Counted from the stretch's first letter, positions 23,060-36,659 are shown. The stretch is DNA of 64,000 nt from Polytrichum commune (GCA_950295325.1 OX485808.1:34618527-34682526); one strand, 5' to 3'. Notes: generated from the sequence alone by a model not told the origin. A program made the numbers and translations.

Positions 23060-23432
23060 ATGGGGCTTTAAATGGTTACCTTTTCCGACCATTCCACTTT
23101 CTCCTAGGATATGAAAACACGCAACTACTACAAGATGATTAGCAAATCCAAATCAAAGCCGTAGAAACGTTCCTCGTAATTCTTGGAGTTCGTATGAATA
23201 CCTTATTCATTATCAGAGTGAAGAATTGTTAAAATGCTCATATAGGTCCTCCCAATTATGTTGATTATTATGCTTGGAATGGTTATCACATCTTGAGCAT
23301 GCAGTGCAATTATCTCTTTTAAACACATGATGTCTTTTTGGTGTCCGTTCTTGGAGCCACGCTGACCAAACCACATGCCACTTGAATGAAGGTGTCTTAT
23401 TAAGAAAGTAATTGAATAAGGGTTGTTTACCT
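23060..23432 (-). mobile_element. AGGTAAG-ended MITE, copy 4
   Basis: Inverted relative to copies 1-3. The terminus at 23426-23432 reads TTTACCT followed by TA. Internal blocks (TCCTAGGATATGAAAACA, GACACCAAAAAGACATCATG on the minus strand) match the family. Confidence 0.75.
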
Positions 23433-24291
23433 TATGTGGGCATGGCCCATGATGTTGATATATATGCATGGGTGCAATGGACCACGGCAACAAGGGCCCA
23501 AGCTTTTACTCTTTCTTCTCTATAGAGCATTGGGTCCTAATTTTTTAGATAATGTTTTTACTAAATCAATCATCTTCTATCCACATATTTAGAAACTAAT
23601 CATTCTTTGACAAACAATCTCAAATACCAATTATTGAATGACACATACCCCACCCGCATTGTTCAAGTAACCACACTAAAGAGAAAGATAGAGTGTATTG
23701 TGTTAAAATAAAATTGGATTGTGTGCTCAAAATATATAAACCAATCTAGTAGGCACAACTGTTACCACAACTAAGACAACGCATTTGAAGGTGATCACTA
23801 AAAGAGAAAGGTAATGTTCATTTTGACCTCTTATAACTTTTGCATCCCAACTCTTATTTAAAGATTCTTTAAACACAATTTGAATGATTTGCAATTGCTA
23901 ATTGGTCGAGATAATCCATCGGTACATATTGTATGTTCTGAAGTGCCTTCATACCTTCATACCAAATCATTGCATTTGCGCTCATAATGGGGATGGTGTT
24001 GCATAATACACATTTATTTCTCATTCATCTAGTGGGTTTGAAAATTAATGTGGGTCACACAGTAATAGGCATGAGAATTATGCATGTGCTCTATGAAAAT
24101 ATCACGGTCCATAGTAATAGGCTTGTTTAGTGTAGTTGTCACTTAACATATTCACAAACTTGTTGACTGTGTCTACCATGCTTCTTACTATTGATTGTAT
24201 GCCAAAAATATGTTGCGAAGGTTCTCTCCCATGGTGAGCGTCATATTAATGTTTAGTGGAAAATGATATAAAGTTTTCCAAAACAAGGTTG

Positions 24292-24651
24292 ATGGGTCTT
24301 AAATAGTTACATTTTCCATCTAGCCCACTTCTCCTATGACATGAAACACATGATTAGTATGAGATGGTTAGCAAATTCACATCAAGGCCATAACCACTTT
24401 CCTCGTGACTTTTGGAGGTCACATGGAATATCTTATTCGCTGTCAAAGTGAATATTCTTGTTCTCATTAAATGGTCATATGGGTTACCCCAATTATGTCA
24501 ACTATTGAGCTTAGAATGCTTATCATATTTGGAGCACATAGTCCAATCTCTTGTGAACACTTGTCATTTTGGTACCCATTTTCAGAGACCCACCTAGCCA
24601 CATACCCCTCAAACATAGGTGTCCAATTAAGATTAGTAACCAAATTAGACA
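24292..24651 (-). mobile_element. AGGTAAG-ended MITE, copy 5
   Basis: Inverted copy sharing TCTCCTATGACATGAAACAC, GTGAATATTCTTGTTCTCAT and GATTAGTAACCAAATTAG with copy 7 and others. The outermost bases are degenerate. Confidence 0.7.
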
Positions 24652-25198
24652 CATCCGCCTTTAACCAAATTTTTAAGTTGATGAGACACCGGAAAGGTTC
24701 AAAGATCTTGAAACAGTTTAGTGAGACTTGGCTGGGAGGAATTAGTCACAAACCTATGAGCCACATACTGTATGTCTCCTGACTAAAAATGAGGTCTCTC
24801 AAGGTATCCATACAAGCTGACATATTAATCAGGAAGGAGAAAAGGCTATCTGAAGGATGATTGACACGAACCCAAGCAAATCTGTGTAAATGGAATCAAA
24901 TGGTCATGCACTTCATGCCAACAATGTGGCCAGACATTATCACACCATGATCAGCGTTTGTTTAAAGTACTAATATGATTTCAACAGGAAAGAGATATGA
25001 CAAGACATAATGGATCGATTGGAAGAGCACAAGAACATTCACAAAGCCGCCATCCAGGCAATTTACACCCAAGACTCTTTTGCATGTGCACTGTGTATAT
25101 CATGTTATACAGGTGAGAACACCTTACATCTAAATAAGAGAAGAATTGAGAGAAAATGTAAGCTACAAAATTAATTCCCATCATGAATATAATCAATA

Positions 25199-28100
25199 TT
25201 AGGAAGATTGGGCATTCTGTGGGTCAGTACCGACATTCAAATCAGGTGTATCTTTCTCTTGTGGCTCATCAATGACATTGGAGTTGTTTTCATGAACTAC
25301 ATCCTCTGATACACCATGCCCGTTTTCTGTGACAACACCATTTGACTCTTCAACCTTGCCATTTACAGCATCACTGCTTGTTGTTGAAAGTGGTAGGCTC
25401 TGTCGAATGTCGTTAAGGTCAAGTGAAGAGTCCCCTCTGCGACCTCCGTTCCTTGCATCCCTTGGGTATGGTGATTGTGTGGACACTAGCTTCCGAATAC
25501 CTTCCAGGACCTCTCTGGTTTGTATCAATGCAGCTCCACCTGAGTAGCATTTTCCAAAGCATAGCACACAATATGGGCAGACCACCTACAAACAAGAGGA
25601 AAGCTTGTCATGTTTGGAAGGAGACTGACCCCTGTTATTAATGAATGGAACAGATACTAACCTGAAAACATGATACTGATTTGTTCTCTATATGATTCAA
25701 AACAAGTGTGTGCAATTTCGTTGGTATCCTAATTTAAATGCGACTAATATACTAATAAGGAAGGCCTGAAACTCACAGGTGACAAGAATCAAACTGCATG
25801 TAGGATCTAGCCCAAACCAGGGTCCAGAAAATACCTCAATAAATGCCCGGCACATGGCCAAGAAGAGGCTCTTTTCACTGTCACGAACTATGCGAGTTGT
25901 GTTGTATCGGAGAAGAGAATCAGCCACATTCTGCAATGCACATTGAAGCTCCAATGCTAGTACTCCTTTCAGGTTGATAGGAGCACAATGTCTCAACTCA
26001 TTCAGTGCAGCCAAGACACCTGTGCACAGAAAATGTCAAACACAAGTTACTGATTTTGGCTATAGCATACTGGCTAGCAACAGATCACAAAGACTCCACC
26101 AGAAAATCTCCATATGTTGATATCCTGAACTTGCTCAGGTGATTATAAGTGACCCCACTCAAAGAACTGCAAATCTATTCCAACCTATCAACTTTTAAAC
26201 CAACATCAAAGAAACTCCAAATTCAAATATCAAAGAACCAGATGTGGACCACTTATTTGTAAAAAAAACAAGCCATAACCTACCATTGACAAAAGCTGCC
26301 AAAGGAGGATTTTCCATCAACGAGTATGGAGGAGCCACATCTTCAGAAGTATTATCTAGACCACTGGAACCTCTTCCAAGTCCCACAGGTGGCAGAGGAA
26401 CCCAGCGATGTGAGTCCAAGACATGCTGCCATCAATTAAATTGACCATCAGTACCCTCCGGTAAATTCAGTATAGAAAGAATATCAAACTGCACCATTCA
26501 CATCTCTTTGAAAGGATATGGTCAGACTGTTAAAAAAATACTCGTGTGACCTACTCATCGAGATCTTACATACCTACTCAAGGATCATTTAAGGTGTAAA
26601 ATCATCCTGCACTACTTTGCGCCATTCAGCTATACCTGAATGATTGAGGAAAGGTCTCTTCAGAAGTTAATTCTATTTTAGATAATAAATAGATTGCATT
26701 AGTATATTTTACTTCTTACCTGCATAAAAAACAATACAAACCTATATTCAAGAGAGAACAGGAGAGAGCTTCTCACACCTGGAAGTTGTCAACTGTGACA
26801 GACATGTTTCGCACAAACAATTCATGTACAGATCTGCAAAGCAGCAGCAGTGTTAGACTCCAAGCTCAGTTCTACAACACGTGTGAGAAAAGAATACTAG
26901 TCATTGGAGATTAAACCACCACCTGATATATAAGGATGAGATGCACCCTAAACCTCTACAGTGCTCTAGTTGTAGGACACACAACATCCTTATAATGTTA
27001 CACTCCAGATGAAGTGTCCACCAATAGACTTGTGTTAAACTCATGGACAATTGAATGCTTACCCTTCAAAAAGCGGGGGAAGAAGGCCTCTAAAGTCCAG
27101 CCCCACCCTCCCAAGGCTCATTCCACAATACTGAATCAAAATGTTCCAAAAAGTCAGCTCCCACATCATAATTATCCCAAGGTGTTAAATTGAGGTCAGA
27201 AAAGGAGTAAGTGTGGATTCCCCCACCTTATCCACAAAATATCCCATATACACTTAGCAGCACCTATTCTTTGCAAGACAAGTCTAAGAGGGCAAGCTTT
27301 GCTTTTACAGTGTTCAGTGTGAATTCCACAGATAAACATCTTTATACTACATCCTCAGGACAAACTTGCTTGGACTCTCACTAAAAAAGAAGACATGTAA
27401 GAGAGTCATATACCATGCACTGCTCAAGAATAATAGCTAGATTTGGACCCTCAGTAATTTGTGGCAGTACTTCATGCAGCACATTGAGGTGTGATGATAT
27501 GCGATGCATGGCCCAACTGTACAGCAGACCTCCATCAGTGTTTTCCTCGTGACCAGAAGTGTCGTCAGAAAATATAGCTCGATATTGATTCACTACGTCA
27601 AACAAGTGCACACGGTGGCAATCGGCCATCCTCTTCAAGTACTCGTATGGGTTGCTTTGGTCAAGATCATCAATTATACCCACCAGCCAAGCTTCTCTGC
27701 ATCTCAAGAACTGTGACATAAGGAGAACCCTTGTTCAGTTTTGGGAACGGCAGGTACTGCATACATGTGGCATTGCTGAGTTGGCAACATGCACAACCAA
27801 CCATCCTGTAGCTAAACTTCAACTTGGGTGACAAAACTTCTCATATTGGCACACACAAACAGAACAAGACTTTAATGAACACATGCAAAAGGGAGAAGAT
27901 GAACAGAAACCTGAAACCTGAACAAATAAGAACAATAGATTAAGCATGACCCTTTGCTAATTTTCCATGACGTCATAGATGTTTTACAGATGTACTTCAC
28001 AACCATACTGAGATTCAAACCATTGTAAGTGGAAACCAGTAAGTGCAGATTGTACCTGTAGGCGAATTTCTTGCTCATTAAATACAGCCAAGCGCCTCAA

Positions 28101-30224
28101 GTAGCCAATCACTCTCAAGCACTCTGGTAACTGTAGAATAAGAACACAACATTCAAAACAGTACACTAACAAAACAATTGTTGGAGATAGCATGAATCCT
28201 ATCAGTTCTGTAATGGTGTGTAGCAGGCAGAGAGCACTAAGTCCACAATGCCTCTGAGGTTTCTTATGGAAAAATGTTCACTTCTGAAATTTAAGTCTGA
28301 CCTGAATGTTTGATCGCAAACGTTGCAAGATCTGAGCAAGTAATGACTGAGTTGTTTGTCTCACATCAGCCTCCAAGGACTGAATCACTGGAAGTCTGTA
28401 GTCCATATAGAATAAAGGCAAATGAGTGCAAGTCAACACCAAAATGAAGGAAGTGCATGCAAATTGATGAAGGGGCACAGGTTGATAACCTGGAATGCAT
28501 TGTTGAAAGCTTTGTGACAAAAGCTTCCAGATCAAGAGCTTCATCATAATTTCCATTTCGCACACATCTGCACATTAGTTCAAATGAAATGTCAAAGTCA
28601 GCAGATTCACATCCTGAGCTGCACATATGCAGACTCAAATAGGCAAAAGTTGGTGAAAGTCCCTGGAGTGCTCATGAGAATCCCTTCCAGCACTAATTTC
28701 ATACTCAAAGTTGTTGATAATCAAAGCAAGGAATAACTTACGTGTCCATAAGTTGTGGAATCTCCAGCAGATCCAAAAGAGTGCTGTGATTAGCAAGCAA
28801 TGTCCTATTCAGCTTTCGTTTCTCTAGAATCTGTTGTGCTTCATCCATGAAGTCATTGCAACCAGCAGTGAGCTTCGGAATTTCTGCAATCTGGCACACA
28901 TTACAATCACTTTTAGTAAAAGAAAGTATCTCAATTTTTAAAAACCTAGCAAATATCTGTCCAACCCCAAACAGAAATTCACACACTCCATACAGAAGCA
29001 GGTGCAATTAGCACTAAGCCATGACTTGTCTGCAACTACTCAAGAATTTAGAATGCACTAATAGAGAACATCTAACCCATCAGCCTCAAGATTGGAAGTG
29101 AAAGTTGAAGGAAACCAATATGAGCGGTCAGCATTGTATTTAAGGGAACTTATGTGTGAGGAATGGTGTGATCCAAACAATGCCGTCATACCAGAGTAGT
29201 CAAGTGCTCATCCACAGATGTGATTTCATGAGTGATGTTTTGAACTGCATCAGCTGCACTGATGAATGCTCTATAATGTCCAACTGCAACCTCTTGCATC
29301 TGCCGCCGAATTCGCTCTGCATCCACCCGTAGCAGCTCCGGCTCCTGTAAATGATCATTAATTGATCTCAGAAAGACTTCATGTCGTGACAGAATTTGAG
29401 ACAGGAAAGAGCAGGCCCCATTCTACATTTTTGGTCATTGCTTCAAGACCGACATATCATGCTATTATGCAATTTCAAGCCAACAAGATCAATCTAAACC
29501 TACAATCTTGCCATTTAATCAAACCACCAGCTGAGGTTTTCTCATTCTCAAGTCCATGGATGTGATATCAGATCAATTCAAGGAATCCACGGGAGAATCC
29601 TTAGAAGAAAATTTAGCTTGAACTCAAAGTTCACACAGAATCTGATGACTCCAAAAAATGCATGCGATTTCCAGAATCTCGCCAAGTCGTCGATATACTC
29701 AGAGCTTTATAAAAAGAATCAAGCACATTTTGTTCAATTGAACTTAGATATAGTCAACATTCGGGTCGACAAGAGATAGAAGAATTAGAGTGCAAGCTCC
29801 AACATTAAGGAATCACGTGTGCAGCTGATCCTTGAAATTCACAAAAATCTAAAATGGCCATTCCTATGCTTCCATCGACTCAAAGAGCTCACAGTCCTCG
29901 CAGATCATTTCACACAGGATTTCATTAGGGTAACGACTTACAAGAAAGAAAGAAAAAAACAGAGTTAATCCAGGGAAAAAAAATCCTTGGTTCGACTGGC
30001 AAAGGTGTTAGACATTCAAATTAATCGATATGTGGTAACTTACAGAAGAGGCGAGGTCCAGTGGAGTGGGGAGAATTGAATACCTTATGAAGTCGCTCCA
30101 AGTTGAACGCCAGAAGCTCCGAAATGTAGGCTTGTTGCGCAGGGTTCGTGATGTGCAGCGGCAGCGGACTGCCGCCGGTGCCGCCCTGCGGCGTCATGGC
30201 CGCGACCTCGGGGCCCGATCGCAT
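25199..30224 (-). CDS. COG8: Conserved oligomeric Golgi complex subunit 8 (Dor1 family)
   Basis: COG8 is a subunit of the eight-part COG tether, which captures retrograde vesicles at the Golgi. Twelve GT-AG exons with continuous phase: 30084-30224, 29192-29344, 28742-28890, 28490-28567, 28302-28395, 28056-28130, 27414-27710, 27063-27130, 26779-26833, 26284-26425, 25835-26019, 25199-25585. They total 1824 nt (607 aa), close to other plant COG8 proteins. Hallmarks in order: [131 protein letters not shown]. The N-terminal 30 residues (Gly/Thr-rich) and the acidic C-terminal tail after about 540 are lineage-variable. The start at 30224 is the first ATG before the conserved region; the frame stays open upstream. 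The 5' end is duplicated at 8.6-9.2 kb. Confidence 0.97.
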
Positions 30225-30600
30225 GAGATCTGTTGCGATCGATTCGACTGCGAGTCTGCGAGCAATGGCGAGTCTGCGACAATGCTGGTCTAGAGAGCGA
30301 GAGCCCCCGCGAGCAGAGAAGCCACGAGGAGGAACACGACGAGAGACGTGGATGATTGTGGATGATATACATCTGCAGCTGATGAATGCGTGGAGGAGTG
30401 AATGGATGAAATTTTCTCTCCTAGTTCCCATTTTCTTTTTCTTTTTTCCTTTTCTTTTACCACCCCAGACTCCGTGGGCAGTACTAAACAAAAATCGATA
30501 ACCGGGGTCCATACCCGGTTGAAAGGTGAGAGCCACGTTGGATTTCATCGTTGTGCTTGGTGACGTGGACAAGACCCAAACCAAGGTAGGCGTACCCAAT

Positions 30601-30957
30601 ACCGACTAGCAATAATATATAGACTCTTGTATTAGAGTGGTATGTAGTTAAGTGTGGATCTAAGAATGGACATCAAAATGATACGTGGATAAAAGAGATT
30701 GGATTACGCCTTCGAAATATGCTAATCACTCTAGGGTCAATAGTTAACATGACTAGGGGGGACCTATATGACTACTTAATGAACACGAGAATCTACACTT
30801 TGATTATGAATAAGATATTCATATGAGCTCCATAAATTATGAGGCAATTAATTGTATGTGTATTTGAAATGTGCTAATCATCTTGCACCAGTTGTGTGTT
30901 TCATATCCTACGAGAAAGTGGGTGCAAAGAGAATAGTATCCAAATAACACACGCTTA
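30601..30957 (+). mobile_element. AGGTAAG-ended MITE, copy 6
   Basis: Lies just upstream of the COG8 leader. The right end is CGCTTACCTAA. Shared blocks include GATCTAAGAATGGACATCA, GGGGGGACCTATATGACTAC and GTGTGTTTCATATCCTACG. The left terminus is worn. Confidence 0.78.
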
Positions 30958-32064
30958 CCTAACTCATAATGAGCTATAATAGTCTTTGAGTGCTACTTAG
31001 CATGGTTTGATTGTCTTGGTATTCATGCTAGTCCCTAGATGTCATGATTTGCTTCATGGCTTTGGATTCACATGATTTTTCTAGCAGCATGGATTGATCT
31101 AGAGGTTGTGGAGGGGCAAAGTGCACCTGTTGAATTAGGGTTTGGAAGTGGCACTAGAGATCATGTGCCATCATGCAAACTTTGTTTCAGGGGATTACAA
31201 TGCCTTTAAAGAAATGTGATTTGCATGTTGTAAAGGAGACTAAGGTTTTACAATAACCTATTTGCTTTTTTTGGGGTGTCTTCATTCTTTTGATTTCATG
31301 AATTTCTTTGTCTTCTTGTAATCATGTGACTTATGTTCATGGTAGAGTGGTCAATCATCCTTTTAAAGAAGTGTTACCTTAATGAATTTAGATACAAGAG
31401 ATACTATAGTATGATAAGACCAAGTACAAAGATTTAGCTTTATGCAATGGACCAATAATGATAGGAGAAATCATTGTATAAATACTTACAATCATAATAC
31501 ATAAGATGGGCTTCATGATAGGTATTCGAAGTGAAGCATGGAGGAACTCCAATTTCAACAAGCTTTCGGGCTAGGCATATGGAAAAGCACAAAGGTTGAC
31601 ATTTGAATCAATGGGGAGGGTGAAGGTCCATGCAACAATATATGCATGAAAGACTCATTGACATTCTAGTTAATTTGACTCATAACCCTACACCGTGCTT
31701 CACATTGTTTCCCATAGTTATTGCTTCCATTGGTTGAGTATGATCTATTGCACTTCACTCTCAAGGCTACTACAAGCCTTTTCCCCTAGATTATTAGGGT
31801 GCACAACATTGACACAACCACCCCTTTGAACCCCACAACCCACCTTTCCTCATGAAAAGTGATTTTATGTCTCATGGTCCCACTCATTAGCCCCTAATTC
31901 TGAAATAAAAAGTGTCCCAAGGGCAAAGAAACCCTTCATTCATCTATCCATCCATCTATCCATCTATCTTCCTATACTACTTACCACCTTTTACAACTCC
32001 TAACTATTGAACTATTGGTTCAAAGTAATTATTCTTGAGTCCCTTCTCTACCACATTCCCAATT

Positions 32065-32097
<33 letters not shown>

Positions 32098-33137
32098 TAG
32101 ATTCCCAATTTTATTTTGATGTTGATATTTATATTTATTTGACTAATTTCCTTAACTTAATGCGCCTCCATATTCTCTTTGGCTTTGTGCAAACTTAGAT
32201 GCATCCAAATGTTGCTATTCAGAGATCTTTGTTGAAAGGAACTTACCTCCTATCAGTGCTCAAAATTTCTTAATTTTTGGTTTTCTCCTGAAAATATCAA
32301 AAGATGCCATGCAAACTTCAGGATAGCTTCCTCAAAATGCTGGTTTCTCACGACAAAGTACGGGACCATAATTTAGTAGCAACTGCTCCAAGATCATATC
32401 GAAAGCTCTTTCGTGTGGGGATGCTCGTTCTGTAGAGGTTCTTATCACCACCTTTGGCACTAAGAGTTCGCTCGGTTGTGAGCTGAGGATGGTGGTCAGA
32501 TCACACAAACATGGTTTCTTAATATCCAGATCTTACTTAGACTTTGAGGAACTCCAAAGTTTTGCAAAATTATTTTGAGACTGATACATGGAGATGGAGA
32601 CGAAGATGCTGAACATTTTGCCCAAGGCAACATAGTTTTGAAAACCTCAGAGTTTCAGTTTCAGCTTCAGGTTTGAACCTTGAAACCCACCATGTTTTGA
32701 ACCTTTGGGGAAGATCTTCTCGAGTCTGCTCTAACTACCTTCTGCGAAAGTTTTTCAGTCTGTGATTTATGAGTCCGCTGATTAGATGCATTGCAAACTC
32801 CACGCAATAGCTGACATGGGCTCTTCAGCAGCCAAGATTTGTATTTTGTCTCATCTTGAACTTGACAATAGCTTATGCAGAGGCATCAAGTTGAAGGTTA
32901 TAGATTAGATGGGCAATTGGATGCACATACTTATATTTGAGTATTTCTGGAAACAGATTTGCCTAGGTGGTGGTTTTACAGTTCCCAGCGCTAAACCCTG
33001 AGCTCCAAACCCTAAATCTTGTTTGAGGCATTGATGCACCCAATTTTTGCAGTGTGGGAGTGGCAGTGATTGTAATGGAATCATACTTGTAACGGTCAAT
33101 CTGTTATCTATTTTCCGAGGACAAATTGGTGGCAGCA
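30958..33137. other. Intergenic; 3' part is the probable PPR-SMR promoter and leader
   Basis: No coding exon recognised. A (CATC/TATC)n tract sits near 31939-31972 and a (TA)n(CA)n tract at 32066-32097. The last ~150 bp before 33138 probably contain the PPR-SMR leader. Confidence 0.5.
32066..32097 (+). repeat. (TA)n(CA)n microsatellite
   Basis: An alternating TA run passes directly into an alternating AC run. Confidence 0.95.
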
Positions 33138-35848
33138 ATGTCAACCACTTCACTTTTTCTGCCTACCCAAGTTGGAAGGATCGGCTATGATGGCCGAGCC
33201 TCAATTTCTACTAGTGCAGGCTGTGGGTGCAACTTCTGTAAGTGCTCTTGTTGGAGTATAGCTCCTGCATTTCACTGCTTTCTTTGCTTCTTAGTGGTGG
33301 GGTAGGCGTTCACGTACGATTTTGAAACCGGTTATTATCAATATTCAAGGTTTCTCTCTCGTTTCGGTAATTATGTGGGGTTTTGTGGGAATTTGCAGTA
33401 GTGAAGACCCAAGCAAACTACAAAGAGACAGGGTTTGGCTTAGGGTGGAGACAATCTGTAGTAGCAGCAGATTTCAATGCTAGAGCTTTCTTGCTGCTCT
33501 CTTCTGATTTTTCTCCAGAGAGGCTGTGGAAGTCACACATTTACACAAGGGAGGCAAATAAAAGCGAGGAGACTCTTGCTCCAGGTTTCCAAGTGAGATG
33601 TGTAAGCAAGCCCGCGACACGAGTGCTGCGGGAGGCAGACATGGGGAGAGGAGATGCTGCAAAATTCGTGCTCAGAAAATCTCGAAGTCTCTCACGAGGA
33701 GCGCAACTGGAGGTTCTGGAGGAGCTCGTGCGAAGAGGCCGGTGGGAGGTCGTGCTTCCGGTATGGTCTTATTGTATGTCTTGGATGTCCCGAAGACACT
33801 GATTTTGTGGCATTTCAGTCAATTTATTCTATTTTCGTTGATCACCACATGTATTGACCTATACTCTGCATGCCCTGCTATAAAGCCTTTGTGGGCCTAG
33901 GTCATTTATACGAGCTCAAAAATTGTAGTTTCTAGGTCTCCTTATAATCCAATTTACATGTAAATATGCTCAGATTGAAATATTGCATATGATAGATATG
34001 ACAAATTTAGATAGGGTCGATTTTGACACTTTTGACTAAAACATCTTTGGAAGTAAGTTCAAATCCCTCTGTATGACACCTTCAGGCCCAGAACGGGCCT
34101 CTTGGAGCTTAAAGTTGAAACAGGAATAATTCTGGTGCCATAAATGTGACCCTTTCTAGTACCACCTATGTGCTAATGGTATGGTCTTTCAATCTATTTT
34201 GTTGTGGTATTGTTCTGCTTATATGCAGGTCTATGAAGCAGTGAGGAAGGAAGATTGGTACAAATGGAATCCAAAACTTCATGCACGAATTGTGGCAATG
34301 GTTACCAAGTGTGAAGGACTGGATGCTCTTACGTCAGACTTACTTGGACTGCAGGATTCCTTAACCCTAAAACAAAAGATAGATCTAGGGTGTGCTCTGA
34401 TAGAAAGTTACGCTTGTCAAGGTCTCCAAAACGAGGCACATAAGGCTTTCCAAAGTTTATGTGAGTTGCCAATAGCAAAGGCTCGTCCCCTCGGCTACAA
34501 AGCTATGGTGCGTGCTTACGCTCTTTTAGGAAACCCTGTGGCAGCTGAAAGTCTATTAAGGGATATGAAATCCAACAGGTATTCAGCCTCTACTGATGAA
34601 TGGAAGGCGCTCCTCTTTAGTTATGGGAAATCTGGAATGTTGACTGACATGGAGAGGATAGCAGAGGAGATTCAAAGGGATGGAATGTCACTTGAACCTG
34701 CAGGGTTCAATATGATGATATCAGCTTACTGCCTTGCTGAATCGCTTGAAAAAATGCTTGCAACTCTATCAAGAATGGATGAGGCTGGTACAAGTCCAAA
34801 TATGGTTACGTGGAATGCCTTAACTAAGGCTTGTCCAACACTGGCTGCGGTTGGTCTTGGGGGTACCTGTGCACTGCTTAATCCCAGTACACTACTCGAC
34901 AGGTAATAGAGGTCTCATTACATTCATCTGCTAGATTAATCTCTTTTGACTCTTAAAGGACCAGGGGTGTGTTTATACAGGATATGTGACGATTTGTACA
35001 AACCCCAAACAAGTATTAAGATAATATGTTATTTGGTCTATGATATTGAATCCATATTTTGCACACCCTATTAGAAAGAGGACGAGAAAATGAAGCCATT
35101 TGTGACAACAGTGATTAGCTATACATGGTATGTATTGAGTCTAGGTCACTATACGAGCGCAAATCTCCCTATGATTCATTTTACATATATGTATGCTCCG
35201 ATTTGAATATATATCCGATTAATGGACTAATTTTAGATAGTCTCTCTTTGGCAATTTTAGCTAAAATTAAGAAGAGGTAATCTTAACCCCTCCGTATGAC
35301 ACCTTGAGGCCCAGAGTGGACCTCATTAACCTTTAAGAGTTAAGTCCTTAAAACATGAATACATGTTGATAATCTGTTATGTACAGGGAACCGAGTTTTC
35401 TTGATTGTGTCTTAGATGTTTCATAATTGGACAAGGGTGTCTTATCAGGCTTCATCAGCAAGGGGCTTCATCTGAGGAGATCAGTATTGTTCAAGCTCTT
35501 CTAACTCGGGGTATTCCAGCTGAGACTCTATCACATTCATCAACCTCCTGGCAGCTGGATATGCACAAAATGTCAATCGGGACTGCTTCTGTAATCCTAC
35601 CTCTCTGGCTGAGGTATCTCTCTCACCAATTTGAATCAGATGTACATGAGAAACTTCCTCTGGAAGTGCGGCTTGTCACAGGCTGGGGCAAACACTCAGA
35701 AGGAGATGTTAAAGCTCCCGTGCGAACTGTGATCATAAACGAACTTGCAGCATTGGCAAGCCCCTTCAAAGTAGACAGTCAGAACCGTGGGGCAATTCAT
35801 GCACGAGGCTCTTCCGTCAAAAAATGGTTGTTGACCTCACAAGCATAG
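33138..35848 (+). CDS. Organelle-type PPR protein with C-terminal SMR domain
   Basis: Four GT-AG exons: 33138-33237, 33399-33760, 34229-34902, 35449-35848; 1536 nt, 511 aa. ATG 33138 is inferred: the frame of the second exon has no upstream ATG and needs a phase-1 donor, and this short Ser/Thr-rich exon provides one. Residues 1-60 look like a plastid or mitochondrial transit peptide. Then come RRGRWEVVLPVYEAVRKEDW and NPKLHARIVAM, then PPR helices such as GYKAMVRAYALLGNPVAAE and GFNMMISAYCLAESLEKM. The C-terminus has SMR hallmarks: LDMHK (415-419, for the usual LDxHG) and VTGWGKHS (455-462, TGxG motif). The layout resembles the Arabidopsis At2g17033 group. PPR-SMR proteins bind organellar RNA; some SMR domains cleave nucleic acid. 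The RNA target cannot be read from the sequence. Introns 2 and 3 each carry one copy of a shared repeat. Confidence 0.92.
33890..34125 (+). repeat. CACCTTCAGGCCCAGAA repeat in PPR-SMR intron 2
   Basis: Shares blocks with intron 3 (35130-35350): a TCTCCCTATAAT-like start, an AATTTAGATAG middle, and TATGACACCTTCAGGCCCAG ... GGGCCTC at the end. Confidence 0.75.
35130..35350 (+). repeat. CACCTTGAGGCCCAGAG repeat in PPR-SMR intron 3
   Basis: A second copy of the repeat at 33890-34125, in the same orientation; its terminal block also occurs at 16735-16795. Confidence 0.75.
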
Positions 35849-35945
35849 ATCAGAGCACTAGATCAGGTTCCTTGCAAAGAAAGCCCTGTATTCATTGTGA
35901 TCCGTTTCATCATCAAGGCCTTCATTTGGAGAGCATGTCTAAACA

Positions 35946-36232
35946 TAAGGTAAGTGGCCTAAAGTGGTCACCTTTATCTCTGCACCCAATTCTTTTAGGA
36001 TATTAAACATGCAAATCCAATTCGAGGCTGTAGCCATTTTCCTCATAGTTTGTGTATCCAATTATCTTGACTATTGAGCCAAAAATTGTTAGCAAATTTT
36101 GAGCCCTTAGTCCAATCTCTTCTAAACACATGTCTCTTTGGTTCAATTTTTTCTTAGATCCACACCTAACCACATGACTCAAATGTAGGTTTATGGTTAA
36201 GATGAGTAACCAAATTAGGCCGTCTTACCTTA
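35946..36232 (-). mobile_element. AGGTAAG-ended MITE, copy 7 (best termini)
   Basis: Starts TAAGGTAAGTGGCCTAAA and ends TAGGCCGTCTTACCTTA, giving inverted repeats AGGTAAGnnGGCCTA flanked by TA. It lies about 100 bp past the PPR-SMR stop codon, perhaps in the 3' UTR. It is the shortest copy. Confidence 0.85.
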
Positions 36233-36544
36233 TATGTTGCCGGTGAGTGGTGCCCAACATTGTTGAGCATACAGACCTAACCTACCACACCCTCACCTGT
36301 TGTAGTGTAAGGACTTAGATTGTTCCGACATTTGTTGTATTTTGGTATCAGCAGTGAATAATTAATTTCATCAATCAACCACACTAATCATTCAAAACGC
36401 AATATTTATTATGGGTTTTAGAGCAGATTCTCTATAAACCAACTTTTTTACAAGAGAAATATCAACCAACAGCAGTGTATCAACCCGCACAGGAGCTGAT
36501 ATATAAATTTTTGAGTACTTAGATTTCTCAATCCAGAACATGGT

Positions 36545-36561
36545 GCTGGAATAGCTCAGTT

Positions 36562-36594
<33 letters not shown>

Positions 36595-36618
36595 GAGGTT
36601 CGACCCCTCCTTCTAGCG
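36545..36618 (+). tRNA. tRNA-Asn (anticodon GTT)
   Basis: A complete 74-nt cloverleaf. The acceptor stem GCTGGAA pairs with TTCTAGC and the discriminator base is G. The D arm is around AGCTCAGTTGGTTAGAGC. The anticodon stem TGTGG/CCACA encloses CTGTTAA, so the anticodon is GTT. The T arm is GGAGG-TTCGACC-CCTCC. There is no intron and no encoded CCA. It lies about 700 bp downstream of the PPR-SMR gene and reads as a normal nuclear gene. Confidence 0.97.
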
Positions 36619-36659
36619 TGCCTTTTATACTCTTTTCGATTATACTTCTCACAGTTATT

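Larger units (their letters stand above)
21692..25198. other. Upstream region of the TMEM245-like gene and spacer to COG8
   Basis: The first part should hold the minus-strand promoter of the TMEM245-like gene. An open frame at 22299-22892 (plus, 197 codons, Gln-rich near its end) has no recognisable domain and I do not call it a gene. From 23060 to 24651 the sequence is mostly two MITE copies. Nothing else is recognised. Confidence 0.5.

Noticed and set aside
33598-33900. Alternative plus-strand frame beginning with ATG in the PPR-SMR region
   Set aside because: It is out of frame with the conserved PPR exon and crosses the GT donor at 33761; the spliced model explains the region better.
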